Shown here: one piece after another, positions 8,278 through 16,826 of the stretch
Numbering within the stretch: position 1 is the first letter of the stretch
Layout of the letters: each line of letters begins with the position of its first letter
NCBI RefSeq assembly: GCF_037911135.1
Contig: NZ_JBBLYU010000003.1
Span: forward strand, 248,001 to 312,000
DNA from: Phaeobacter sp. A36a-5a
GTDB lineage: Bacteria; Pseudomonadota; Alphaproteobacteria; Rhodobacterales; Rhodobacteraceae
DNA length: 64,000 nt
Direction: 5' to 3'
The notes under the pieces: generated by a model
The model's database searches: none
What the model saw: the letters and a program-made list of their open reading frames with translations, nothing else
Told to the model about the DNA's origin: nothing
Program-made: the position numbers and the translations under genes

Positions 8278-8557
8278 TGGTCTGTGCCTCTTTCAATGCG
8301 TGATAAAGTGATTCTGCCAGGCCGATACCGCCTGCTTTGGAGATCTGCTCCGCCTGTGCGCGCACAAGAAAACTGGAAAACTGATCTTCGCCCGCGCCGC
8401 CGCCCATGGTTTCGCGGCTTTCGCCAAGGCCTGCGGATTTCAACATTTCTGCAAGAAAGGTCGCCTCAAGTTCCTGAGCTGCTTTGCGCAGCGGGTCTTG
8501 TGGCGGTTTGATCACTTGGGGACGCTGTAGCGCCGGTAGTTGAGCAATCTGTTCCAT
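8270..8557 (-). CDS. FlgJ-like rod-binding protein (no muramidase domain)
   Basis: The protein matches the N-terminal rod-binding domain of FlgJ: LRKAAQELEATFLAEMLKSA, then EDQFSSFLVRAQAEQISKAG and IGLAESLYHAL. It probably acts as a rod cap or scaffold in the periplasm. With about 95 residues it lacks the glucosaminidase domain of enteric FlgJ, which is normal in alphaproteobacteria. An ATG at 8569 is in frame, but the ATG at 8557 is preferred because GAGG lies 7 nt upstream of it. The gene diverges from fliK. Confidence 0.82.
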   Translation of the reverse strand: MEQIAQLPALQRPQVIKPPQDPLRKAAQELEATFLAEMLKSAGLGESRETMGGGAGEDQFSSFLVRAQAEQISKAGGIGLAESLYHALKEAQTND

Positions 8558-8619
8558 GATGTACCTCATTCTGAGACGTCGAAATTGCTTCGATTTTTTC
8601 TATTTTGGCGGATGATCGG

Positions 8620-8635
8620 TTAAAATTGCCGTAAC
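8620..8635. promoter_or_regulatory. CtrA-like binding site in the flgJ-fliK divergent promoter
   Basis: TTAA-AATTGCC-GTAAC departs by one base from the alphaproteobacterial CtrA consensus TTAA-N7-TTAAC and sits midway between the two divergent flagellar genes. CtrA control of motility genes is known in roseobacters; binding here is inferred from the match only. Confidence 0.35.
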
Positions 8636-8682
8636 CGATTGGCGTTAAGGTGCATGGATCGAGATAGAATGTCTGGAAGCCA

Positions 8683-10377
8683 ATGTTTATCAACGCACTT
8701 ACGACTCCCACCTCTGGTGGAGCGCAGGGATCGGAGAAGATCCAGCAAGGCGAATCGGCAAAATCGCGTAAAGGCGCAAGCTTTGACGCGGTTATGGCAG
8801 AGACTGCAAAATCTTCGGATAGCGCAGAAACCGCGGTGACCGAGGTTGAGGAACTCGTAGAACAGCAGACCTCAGCGTCCGGCGCTTCGGAAAAAGCGAA
8901 TCAAACCGTACAGGATGGTGACGCAGAGGCGCCCATCGGCGAAGCCCGGCAAGATACGTCGAGCGAAGTACAGATTTCTGAAGACCCCAAAATCGTGATG
9001 GTTCAGCCGGAAACGACAGCTGAACAGCATGAGGTGCCCAACGCGCATCCTGCGCCGGTGGTGATCGGCCAGAGCGGCAGTCAGACCGATGGATCATCTG
9101 ATCCCGATGCCGAAAGCGGCAAGCAGGCGATGCAATCCGAAAGAACGGTTGGCGGCGCGTCGGATGATCAGGCTGCTGACCTTAAAGCAGCCTCGGATGC
9201 TGCAAAAACTGCCGGATCCGCTGCGATGATCCAACAATCTGAAGCTGGGGCACAGGCGGTGGGTGATCCCCGCAACGGAGGGCTTCAAGGGGCGCAGTCT
9301 GAGACAGCCAGCATGCCGGAACGCGCCGCAGCAGAGGCGAATCAAAAGCTTGCGCTGAAAGGCGATCCGACGAGCGCCGAAGCCAAGGCGGATCGACAAT
9401 TGACCGGTGATCACCGCACAGCGACGCCCGAGGTGCCTGGCACCGGTGCAGGATTGAACCGCCAGCCTGCAGGCACTGATGCCCTTGCGCAGTCCACATC
9501 ACGTACTCAGGCGGAACAAAAAACCGCGCGGTCGCTGGCTGCAACTGCACCGCAGTCTGAAGCGGCAAAGGAGGCGGTTAAACCCCCTTCGGCGCAGCAG
9601 ACCCAGCCCGTCGAGCAACAGCGGACGGCAACACCGATCCCGGTAGAGGCAGCACTGCCGCCCGTACGAGAGAAATTTGAAGCCCGGCGCGCCGCGTCTG
9701 AGCAGATACAGCAGAACACAGCCGCTCAGACCGCTGCACATATCCCGCAGGGCACCTATTCGACGGCCCGCTTCGGCCTTGGTGCCGGGGCCCTGACTGC
9801 CGCGATGCCTAGCGCCAACGCCACTTCGGCGCTAGCGCTTGATTCGCTGACCTCAGCAGAGGCCGGAGGGGCCAAGGTCACAGGCGGCAGCACAGGAATG
9901 GAACTACCAGGCCTGGCGCAATTGCTGACCGAGGCAACCGTGAGCCCGGGAACCGTTCACAAGCCGGAAACCCCTCGTCTGATTGCGAATCAGATGGCCG
10001 AAGCCCTCGCGATGAAAGGGGATCGCAACGTTGACGTTGCTCTAAATCCCAAGGAGCTGGGGCATGTGAATATGCGTGTTTCAGTCACGGATACCGGCGT
10101 CAGCGTCATGATCCAGACCGAACGCGCCGAAACCGGCGATCTGATGCGCCGCCATATCAACGAACTGGCAGATGAATTCCGGCGCATGGGATTTGAGGAT
10201 ATCTCGTTCCAGTTCTCAGGCGGTGAGACCTCCAATCAGGGCGGTGGCCATGACGCCTCCCATACCCCAGCGGGTCGATCCGCAGGGCGTGGCGAGGAAG
10301 AGATGGCCGATCTCCCCGTAGAACCGATGACACAATCACTCAACCTCGGTGAGGTTGGGCTTGATATGAGGATGTAA
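8683..10377 (+). CDS. fliK: Flagellar hook-length control protein FliK
   Basis: FliK measures hook length and switches export specificity from hook to filament substrates. The 564-residue protein has a long, low-complexity N-terminal part rich in Ala, Gln, Glu, Ser and Thr (about residues 1-420), as expected for the molecular ruler. The compact C-terminal Flg_hook domain (about residues 430-520) holds VDVALNPKELGHVNMRVSVT and ADEFRRMGFEDISFQFSGG. The last 40 residues are Gly- and His-rich, then acidic. It starts a plus-strand pair with flgD, 4 bp downstream. Confidence 0.9.
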   Translation: MFINALTTPTSGGAQGSEKIQQGESAKSRKGASFDAVMAETAKSSDSAETAVTEVEELVEQQTSASGASEKANQTVQDGDAEAPIGEARQDTSSEVQISEDPKIVMVQPETTAEQHEVPNAHPAPVVIGQSGSQTDGSSDPDAESGKQAMQSERTVGGASDDQAADLKAASDAAKTAGSAAMIQQSEAGAQAVGDPRNGGLQGAQSETASMPERAAAEANQKLALKGDPTSAEAKADRQLTGDHRTATPEVPGTGAGLNRQPAGTDALAQSTSRTQAEQKTARSLAATAPQSEAAKEAVKPPSAQQTQPVEQQRTATPIPVEAALPPVREKFEARRAASEQIQQNTAAQTAAHIPQGTYSTARFGLGAGALTAAMPSANATSALALDSLTSAEAGGAKVTGGSTGMELPGLAQLLTEATVSPGTVHKPETPRLIANQMAEALAMKGDRNVDVALNPKELGHVNMRVSVTDTGVSVMIQTERAETGDLMRRHINELADEFRRMGFEDISFQFSGGETSNQGGGHDASHTPAGRSAGRGEEEMADLPVEPMTQSLNLGEVGLDMRM

Positions 10378-10381
10378 GACG

Positions 10382-11068
10382 ATGACAACTGTATCGGGTG
10401 CTGCGGCACCGCAACAGCAACAGGCAGCGACCGCCGCGCCGGAACCGAAAAAAGCCACCGGAATTGCCTCTGACTTTGAGACGTTTCTGAAGATGCTCAC
10501 GGCGCAGGCGCGATATCAGGACCCTTTGGAACCCATTGATTCGACAGAGTACTCTGCGCAGCTGGCACAGTTTTCCATGGTCGAGCAGCAGGTTCAGGGC
10601 AATGAGGTTCTGGAAGGTATCCAGGCCCAATTGGGTCTCGCCAATATGGCAGCTATGTCGGGCTGGGTCGGTATGGAAACCCGGTCTGCGGCGCCTGCCT
10701 ATTTTGACGGGACCAATCCTGTCACCGTGTCGCCCAATCCAGCCCAGATCGCGGACACTGTTCACCTGGTGGTCAAGGATGATAGCGGAAAGGAAGTTCA
10801 GCGGATCAGCCTACCGGTCACTGCCGAGCCGTATCAGTGGCAGGGTATTGACGATGACGGGTACGCGTTTGATGCTGGCAGCTATAGTTTCACGCTGGAA
10901 AGCCAGAAAAACGGTGAAATCGTTCTCTCCGATACTGCTGAGACCTATACAAGGGTGAAAGAAACTCAGATGCGGGGCAACGAAGTGGCCTTGATCCTTG
11001 AGGGCGGCTCGGCGATTTTGGCGTCATCGGTGACAGCATTGCGTGAACCTACGGCACCTGCAGTCTGA
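10382..11068 (+). CDS. flgD: Flagellar hook assembly scaffold FlgD
   Basis: FlgD forms the temporary cap on the growing hook. The 228 residues begin with a flexible Ala/Gln/Thr-rich segment, then the FlgD motif FETFLKMLTAQARYQDPLEP and TEYSAQLAQFSMVEQQVQGN. A beta-rich FLG domain follows, with YQWQGIDDDGYAFDAGSYSF near residues 155-180. It follows fliK directly, the usual fliK-flgD order. Confidence 0.94.
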   Translation: MTTVSGAAAPQQQQAATAAPEPKKATGIASDFETFLKMLTAQARYQDPLEPIDSTEYSAQLAQFSMVEQQVQGNEVLEGIQAQLGLANMAAMSGWVGMETRSAAPAYFDGTNPVTVSPNPAQIADTVHLVVKDDSGKEVQRISLPVTAEPYQWQGIDDDGYAFDAGSYSFTLESQKNGEIVLSDTAETYTRVKETQMRGNEVALILEGGSAILASSVTALREPTAPAV

Positions 11069-11097
11069 CGCATAATGGCACCGAAGACCTGGACTGT

Positions 11098-11988
11098 GTG
11101 GTAACACAGACCATAGCGACGGAGCCTGACCTGCAACACCATCGGACACAGTTCGAAACACGTTTTCTTGCGCATCTCGCTGGCCTCGGCCTGAGCGACG
11201 CTGCGCCATGTCCGCTGCTGGGCGGTCGCTCCAACCGGGTCTGGCGGTTGGGCGGTATTGTTGTGAAGCTCTATGGCAGAGGCAATGCCAACCCGCTGTT
11301 TGCCAATGATCCCTCACGCGAGCAGGCGGCACTCAGCGCGCTTTACCGCACTGGCATGGTGCCGTCTCCGCTGGCCGCGGGTCAGTTCGAAGGGCGCGAC
11401 TGGCTGGCCTATCAACACTCGCCCGGGGTGACCTGGTCATCCGGTACCACCCATGTGGCAGAACTGCTGGGACGTCTGCACACACAGCCTGTCATTCCAG
11501 ATCTACCAAACGGCATATCCGGCAGCGCAGAGATTGCCGCCCAGACCCGCACCATTCTGGGCCATTGTCGCATGGGCAATGACCTGTTGCGAATTGCACC
11601 CACGAGACCTGTCGCACCGCTTGGCGTCCCTAGCCTCATCCACGGGGATCCGGTTCCTGGCAACATAGTGACCTGCGATGGGCAGCTGACATTGATCGAC
11701 TGGCAATGCCCACAGATCGGGGATCCGGCGGAGGACATCGCGCTATTCCTGTCTCCGGCAATGCAGCAGGTCTATCGCGGTGCACCGTTATCGGCAGTTG
11801 AGGAGGCGGCATTCCTGGCGGCCTACCCTGATCCGCAGGTCGTGGCGCGCTACCTGGAGTTGAAACCTTGGTTCCACTGGCGTATGGTGGCCTATTGCCG
11901 GTGGCGCGACGAACGCGACGGTGAGGCGGACAGCCGCGCCTATCGGCTGGAACGGGCGGCTCTGGACGCGTGCCTCGCAGCCGCCTGA
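11098..11988 (+). CDS. Aminoglycoside phosphotransferase/choline kinase-fold protein
   Basis: The 296-residue protein has the small-molecule kinase fold. The catalytic loop is LIHGDPVPGNIV (HGD...N, about residues 180-191), and a metal-binding LIDWQCPQIGDPAED follows. The N-terminal part has GGRSNRVWRLGGIVVKLYGR, a nucleotide-binding Lys strand. The substrate is not evident; choline, ethanolamine, thiamine or a sugar are possible. It begins at a GTG with only a weak ribosome site. Lying upstream of a glycan cassette, it may feed that pathway, but a 136-bp gap separates them. Confidence 0.75.
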   Translation: MVTQTIATEPDLQHHRTQFETRFLAHLAGLGLSDAAPCPLLGGRSNRVWRLGGIVVKLYGRGNANPLFANDPSREQAALSALYRTGMVPSPLAAGQFEGRDWLAYQHSPGVTWSSGTTHVAELLGRLHTQPVIPDLPNGISGSAEIAAQTRTILGHCRMGNDLLRIAPTRPVAPLGVPSLIHGDPVPGNIVTCDGQLTLIDWQCPQIGDPAEDIALFLSPAMQQVYRGAPLSAVEEAAFLAAYPDPQVVARYLELKPWFHWRMVAYCRWRDERDGEADSRAYRLERAALDACLAAA

Positions 11989-12136
11989 GGGGCTTTGCGA
12001 GAGCCATTTCGCAACAACACCGTCAATCCCAAATTCATTGTTTCCAAATAGCTTACATGGCATATTGTGCGGAATGTCGCTGGCGGTGATGCGGTCGAGT
12101 TGACGACAGTCCGACACGGCACCTTTGCAACCGGGG

Positions 12137-13159
12137 ATGGAAGCAGTCTTGAGCCTTTGGGAGTCTTATCGCATGCGGCTGCGGCGGAAACGCCGGATCC
12201 TGCGTGCCATGCGCAAGTCCCGCGAATTGTCATCGGTTCAGGATCAGACCGATCAGATCCGGCCCGGTGACATACTGCTGGTGACAACCCTGCGCAATGA
12301 ACAGATCCGGCTGCCATATTTCCTCGATTACTATCGCAAACTGGGCGTCAATCATTTCCTCGTCGTAGACAATGGATCGGTCGACGGAACGCGCGAATAT
12401 CTGCAAGGCCAGCCCGATGTCTCGGTCTGGCACACAGTGGCCAGTTACAAGCGTGCCGGTTTCGGCATTGATTGGATGAACCATCTGAAACGTCGCTACG
12501 CCCATGGTCACTGGGTGCTGGTCGTCGACCCGGATGAGCTGTTCATCTACCCGTTCTGCGACAGTCGTCCGCTGCGGGCACTGACCGACTGGCTCGACAA
12601 TTCTGCGATCCGTAGTTTCTCGGCCATGCTGATTGACGTCTATCCAAAAGGGAAACTGGATGCCGTTCCCTATCGCGCCGGACAGGATCCGCTCGAAATC
12701 GCCAATTGGTTCGACAGCGGCAACTACTCGATCAAGCGCAATCCGATCTATGGCAACCTGTGGATCCAGGGAGGGCCGCGGGCGCGTGTGTTTTTTGCCG
12801 ATCAACCAAAGAAAGCACCGGCGCTGAACAAGATCCCGCTGGTGAAATGGGATCGCCGCTATACCTATGTCAGCTCGACCCATGCCTTGCTGCCACGCGG
12901 CCTCAATCAGGTCTATGAAACGGATGGTGGCGAAAAGGCCAGCGGCGCCTTGCTGCACACAAAATTCCTCCACACGTTTGTGACCAAGGCCGAGGAAGAG
13001 ATGCTGCGTGAACAGCATTATGCGGGATCGGCCGAATACAAAGCCTACGCCAAGGCCGTAGAGGATCAGCCAGAACTCTGGTGCAAGTGGAGCGAGAAAT
13101 ACATCAACTGGCGCCAGCTGGAGATTCTTGGCCTGATGTCCAAGGGCAACTGGGCATGA
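12137..13159 (+). CDS. Glycosyltransferase family 2-like protein
   Basis: The protein resembles the GT2-related family that contains LVTTLRNEQIRLPYFLDYYR, followed by VNHFLVVDNGSVDGTREYL and a DxD-type VLVVDPDELFIYP that would bind the nucleotide-sugar and metal. A very basic stretch (RMRLRRKRRILRAMRKS) lies near the N-terminus and could contact the inner membrane. The start is uncertain: TTG 12125, ATG 12137 or ATG 12173 (which has GGGAG 9 nt upstream). The stop overlaps the ATG of the next gene (ATGA). The acceptor glycan is unknown. Confidence 0.8.
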   Translation: MEAVLSLWESYRMRLRRKRRILRAMRKSRELSSVQDQTDQIRPGDILLVTTLRNEQIRLPYFLDYYRKLGVNHFLVVDNGSVDGTREYLQGQPDVSVWHTVASYKRAGFGIDWMNHLKRRYAHGHWVLVVDPDELFIYPFCDSRPLRALTDWLDNSAIRSFSAMLIDVYPKGKLDAVPYRAGQDPLEIANWFDSGNYSIKRNPIYGNLWIQGGPRARVFFADQPKKAPALNKIPLVKWDRRYTYVSSTHALLPRGLNQVYETDGGEKASGALLHTKFLHTFVTKAEEEMLREQHYAGSAEYKAYAKAVEDQPELWCKWSEKYINWRQLEILGLMSKGNWA

Positions 13160-14856
13160 GCACGGTTGGCATCGTCTTGCTGGTCCATACGGCACTGGAC
13201 CGGGCCGAACAGGTCGCGCGCCATTGGGTCGCAGGCGGGTGCCCCGTTGTTCTGCACGTTGATAAGAAGGTCCCTCAGGCAACATTTTCTGCCTTCAAGG
13301 CCGCATTTGCAGGTGATCCAATGGTGCGGTTCTCGCGGCGGCATCGCTGCGAATGGGGGACCTGGGGCATCGTTGCAGCCTCTCAATCCGCATCCGGGCT
13401 GATGCTGGCAAAATATCCCTCGGTGCGGCATGTGTTTCTTGCTTCCGGGTCCTGCCTGCCGCTGCGCCCGGTGTCTGACCTGGTGGACTATCTTGCCGCC
13501 CGGCCCCGCACCGACTTCATCGAAAGCGCGACCACTGCCGATGTGCCATGGATTGTCGGCGGGCTAGATGTGGAACGGTTCACGCTGCGCTTTCCCTTCT
13601 CGTGGAAGAAACGCCGATACCTTTTTGACAAATATGTCTCGCTTCAGCGCAAGCTGGGCATCAAGCGCAGGATCCCCGACGGGCTGGTGCCTCATATGGG
13701 CAGTCAGTGGTGGTGCCTGACGCGGCAGACACTCTCGGCGATTCTGGAAGACCCAGACCGGCCGCGCTACGACCGGTATTTTCGCAAGGTCTGGATCCCG
13801 GATGAGAGCTATTACCAAACCCTCGTTCGGCTCTATTCCAGCAATATCGAAAGCCGGTCACTGACCCTGTCCAAGTTCGATTTTCAGGGCAAGCCGCATA
13901 ATTTCTACGACGACCATCTGCAACTGCTGCGCCGGTCCGACTGCTTTGTCGCGCGGAAAATCTGGCCTCATGCGGATCGGCTCTATTCGACGTTTCTGGG
14001 CGATCAGCCGGATCTGATGAAAACCTCGGAACCCAATCCGGGCAAGATAGACCGGATTTTCTCCAAGGCGGTTGAGCGGCGCACCCGCGGTCGTCCCGGC
14101 CTTTATATGCAAAGCCGCCTTCCGGCCAACGGGCTGGAGAATGGCATCACCTGCAACCCCTACTCGATGTTTCAGGGTTTTACAGAGCTGTTCGAGAATT
14201 TTGAGGAGTGGTTGACCCAGGTCACCGGCGCAAAGGTTCATGGGCATCTTTTTGCCCCCGAGCGGGTGGAATTTGCTGACTGCCAGACGCTGATGAACGG
14301 CGGTCTGAGCGACAGTGCCAAGCTACGGGATTATCATCCCAAGGGGTTTCTGACCAATCTGATCTGGAACACCCGTGGTGAACGGCAATGTTTCCAGTTT
14401 GGACCGCAGGACAATCAGAGTATCAATTGGCTGGTAGCGCGCGACCCCAATGCACAGGTTTCGGTGATTTCCGGTGCCTGGGCGGTGCCCCTGTTCCGGT
14501 CCAACAGGAATTTCTCCGACCTGCGACGTGAAGCGGCACGATTGCAGCAGATCGAGGCAAAACATATCGAAATTCTCCGCTCCAAATACGTAAAGGCGCG
14601 TGTGCGGATCTGGTCGATGGCCGAATTTGTCGAATCTCCGATGGAGCCCCTACAGACCATTCTGGATGAATTCGGAGCACAGGCGCAGCGCCATCTGACG
14701 ACGGCGCCAAGGATGGTGGATCTGGCGGGATTTGGTCAGTTTCTGCAAAATCTAAAGAACCAGGGGATGCACCCTTATCTGATGGGCGATTTCCCGGCGG
14801 AACAGGGGCCGTTGAACATGCCGAAGACGCCGCGCAAACCCTATTTGGTGCAATAG
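13156..14856 (+). CDS. Branching beta-1,6-N-acetylglucosaminyltransferase-like protein (GT14) with extra C-terminal domain
   Basis: The first 290 or so residues resemble the Branch/core-2 family (GT14): STVGIVLLVHTALDRAEQVA, RHCRCE-like RRHRCEWGTWGIVAAS, HVFLASGSCLPLRPVSDLVD, GSQWWCLTRQTLS and IPDESYYQTLV. About 270 further residues form a second domain without obvious motifs except NGLENGITCNPYSMFQGF and a helical ARVRIWSMAEFVESPMEPL. The start is set by the ATGA overlap with the upstream glycosyltransferase, giving 566 residues. Proteins of this shape are common in Rhodobacterales; the glycan they make is not known to me. The sulfotransferase-like gene follows after 6 bp. Confidence 0.82.
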   Translation: MSTVGIVLLVHTALDRAEQVARHWVAGGCPVVLHVDKKVPQATFSAFKAAFAGDPMVRFSRRHRCEWGTWGIVAASQSASGLMLAKYPSVRHVFLASGSCLPLRPVSDLVDYLAARPRTDFIESATTADVPWIVGGLDVERFTLRFPFSWKKRRYLFDKYVSLQRKLGIKRRIPDGLVPHMGSQWWCLTRQTLSAILEDPDRPRYDRYFRKVWIPDESYYQTLVRLYSSNIESRSLTLSKFDFQGKPHNFYDDHLQLLRRSDCFVARKIWPHADRLYSTFLGDQPDLMKTSEPNPGKIDRIFSKAVERRTRGRPGLYMQSRLPANGLENGITCNPYSMFQGFTELFENFEEWLTQVTGAKVHGHLFAPERVEFADCQTLMNGGLSDSAKLRDYHPKGFLTNLIWNTRGERQCFQFGPQDNQSINWLVARDPNAQVSVISGAWAVPLFRSNRNFSDLRREAARLQQIEAKHIEILRSKYVKARVRIWSMAEFVESPMEPLQTILDEFGAQAQRHLTTAPRMVDLAGFGQFLQNLKNQGMHPYLMGDFPAEQGPLNMPKTPRKPYLVQ

Positions 14857-14862
14857 CGAACC

Positions 14863-16293
14863 ATGACCCAAGACTTTGACTACTTTGTTGTGTTTGCGGA
14901 GATGCGGACCGGGTCCAATTTTCTCGAAGCCAATCTGAACGCTCTTGAGGGCGTCACCTGTCACGGCGAGGCCTTTAACCCCTATTTTATCAGCTATCCC
15001 AACCGCGAGGCGACGCTGGGCTGGACACAAGCACAGCGCGACAGTGACGTTCTGGGATTTCTGTCGCAGATCCGCGACGCCGAGGGCGCGTTGAACGGTT
15101 TTCGCTACTTCCACGACCATGACCCGCGCATTCTGGACGCGCTGCTTGACGATCCACGTTGTGCCAAAATCATCCTGACTCGGAACCCGGCAGACAGCTA
15201 TGTCTCGCATAAGATCGCGCGCAGCACCGGCCAGTGGAAATTGACAAACGTGAAACGCCGCAAGGACGGGCTGGCGACGGTCGATGCGGAGGAATTTGCC
15301 CATCACGTTGCCGAGCTGCAGGGTTTTCAGCTTACATTGCTGAACCGGCTGCAAAGGTCTGGCCAGACAGCCTTTTATCTGGCCTATGAGGATCTTCAGG
15401 ATCTGGAGGTGATCAACGGACTGGCAAAGTGGCTGGGTGTCGATGCCCGGCTGGCGCAGCTTGACGATAGTCTCAAACCGCAAAACCCCGCTGCGCTGGA
15501 AGAGAAGGTCGCCAATCCTTCGGAGCTTGACCGTGCGATGGCGCGGCTGGATCGTTTCAACCTCTCTCGGACCCCGAATTTCGAACCTCGGCGCGGCCCG
15601 GCAGTGCCTGATTACATCGCGGGGCAGCAGCTGCCGCTATTGTATCTGCCGATCAGCGGTGGTCCGACGGATGTCATACGCAGCTGGATGGCCGGGCAGG
15701 AACCAGACGGCGATGGCGCCTTGATTGAGGGGATGAACCAAAAACAGCTGCGGCAATGGAAGCGCGGCCATCCCGGGTTCCGCAGCCTCACCGTTCTGCG
15801 TCATCCGGCGGCCCGGCTTCATCATGTCTTTTGCACGCGCATTCTCGGGTCAGAGACAGGAACATTGCGCCAGATCCGTAATCTGCTGCGCAAACAGTTC
15901 AAGGTTCCGCTGCCCAAGGACCCTGCACATGGGTCCTATACCCGCGAACAGCATCGAACGGCTTTTGCAAGTTTTGTCGAGGTGATTGGTGCCAATCTTT
16001 CAGGGCAGACCGGGTTTCGCACCGATGCCTGCTGGGCCACTCAGGCGCAGACAATTGCGGGGTTTTCAGCTGTTCAATCGCCAGATCTGATCCTACGCGA
16101 AGAGGATCTGGCCACGACTTTGCCTGATCTTGCCCGGTGGCTTGGCCAATCCAAAGCCAGCTCCCCGGACGCACCCGGGGTCGACCAGCCGTATAGTCTT
16201 CAGGATATTTATGACGACACGCTGGAGGCGCAGATCGCAACTGTCTACCAGCGCGATTACATATTGTTCGGATTTGACGCCTGGGCGCGCTGA
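14863..16293 (+). CDS. Sulfotransferase-like protein with two sulfotransferase-type modules
   Basis: The N-terminal half looks like a carbohydrate sulfotransferase. A PAPS 5'-phosphosulfate loop is seen in FAEMRTGSNFLEANLNALEG (residues 11-30) and a 3'-phosphate motif in KIILTRNPADSYVSHKI (102-118). The C-terminal half repeats the pattern in weaker form: LYLPISGGPTDVIRSWMAG (260-278) and LTVLRHPAARLHHVFCTRIL (309-328). This suggests an internal duplication. It probably transfers sulfate to the glycan built by the two upstream glycosyltransferases, but the acceptor is unknown. Such proteins are often labelled NodH-like. It converges with ptsN. Confidence 0.78.
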   Translation: MTQDFDYFVVFAEMRTGSNFLEANLNALEGVTCHGEAFNPYFISYPNREATLGWTQAQRDSDVLGFLSQIRDAEGALNGFRYFHDHDPRILDALLDDPRCAKIILTRNPADSYVSHKIARSTGQWKLTNVKRRKDGLATVDAEEFAHHVAELQGFQLTLLNRLQRSGQTAFYLAYEDLQDLEVINGLAKWLGVDARLAQLDDSLKPQNPAALEEKVANPSELDRAMARLDRFNLSRTPNFEPRRGPAVPDYIAGQQLPLLYLPISGGPTDVIRSWMAGQEPDGDGALIEGMNQKQLRQWKRGHPGFRSLTVLRHPAARLHHVFCTRILGSETGTLRQIRNLLRKQFKVPLPKDPAHGSYTREQHRTAFASFVEVIGANLSGQTGFRTDACWATQAQTIAGFSAVQSPDLILREEDLATTLPDLARWLGQSKASSPDAPGVDQPYSLQDIYDDTLEAQIATVYQRDYILFGFDAWAR

Positions 16294-16318
16294 CATGCCC
16301 GCCCGCCCGTGTGCTACG

Positions 16319-16783
16319 TCAGGCCGCCTGAACCGACTGATCCTCGGTCAGGATGGTATGAAGCGTCGCCGGGTCAGGGTTGGCCCGCAGCTTGGTGCAA
16401 AAGCTCTGTTCACGAAGCGTGCGCGATACCAGTGCCAGCGCTTTGAGATGTTCAACGCCGGCATCCTCCGGTGCAAAGAGCGCGAAGGCGATATCAATCG
16501 GCTGGCGATCCACCGCACCAAATTCCAGCGGTGTCTCCAGCAGCAGGAATACACTGACAACCTTGTCCAGACCATCAAGGCGCGCGTGTGGCAGGGCAAC
16601 ACCGTGCCCCACACCGGTGGGGCCAAGGCTTTCGCGATCCAGCAAAGCCTCGACCGTTGGTTGCGCCGGGAGCCCGTAGGCGAGTTGAGCAACATCTGCA
16701 ATTTCTTGAAACAGACGCTTCTTGCTGGATGCAGCGCCAAAGACACGTACGGCCTCAGGCTTCAGGATGTTAGAGATCTGCAT
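16319..16783 (-). CDS. ptsN: Nitrogen phosphotransferase regulator EIIA-Ntr (PtsN)
   Basis: PtsN is the terminal phosphoryl acceptor of the regulatory PTS-Ntr chain; it signals nitrogen and potassium status rather than importing sugars. The 154 residues contain the phosphorylatable His in GVGHGVALPHARLDGLDKVV and the family segment PIDIAFALFAPEDAGVEHLK. The position downstream of hpf in the lpt-hpf-ptsN cluster is highly conserved in Proteobacteria. EI-Ntr and NPr are not in the window. Confidence 0.93.
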   Translation of the reverse strand: MQISNILKPEAVRVFGAASSKKRLFQEIADVAQLAYGLPAQPTVEALLDRESLGPTGVGHGVALPHARLDGLDKVVSVFLLLETPLEFGAVDRQPIDIAFALFAPEDAGVEHLKALALVSRTLREQSFCTKLRANPDPATLHTILTEDQSVQAA

Positions 16784-16826
16784 ACTTCAATAGCTCCGCT
16801 CAACTCACGTAAAACGCCGTGACAGG

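Noticed and set aside
8683-10235. Several long minus-strand frames opposite fliK
   Set aside because: They mirror the GC-rich third-position pattern of fliK and have no ribosome sites or motifs.
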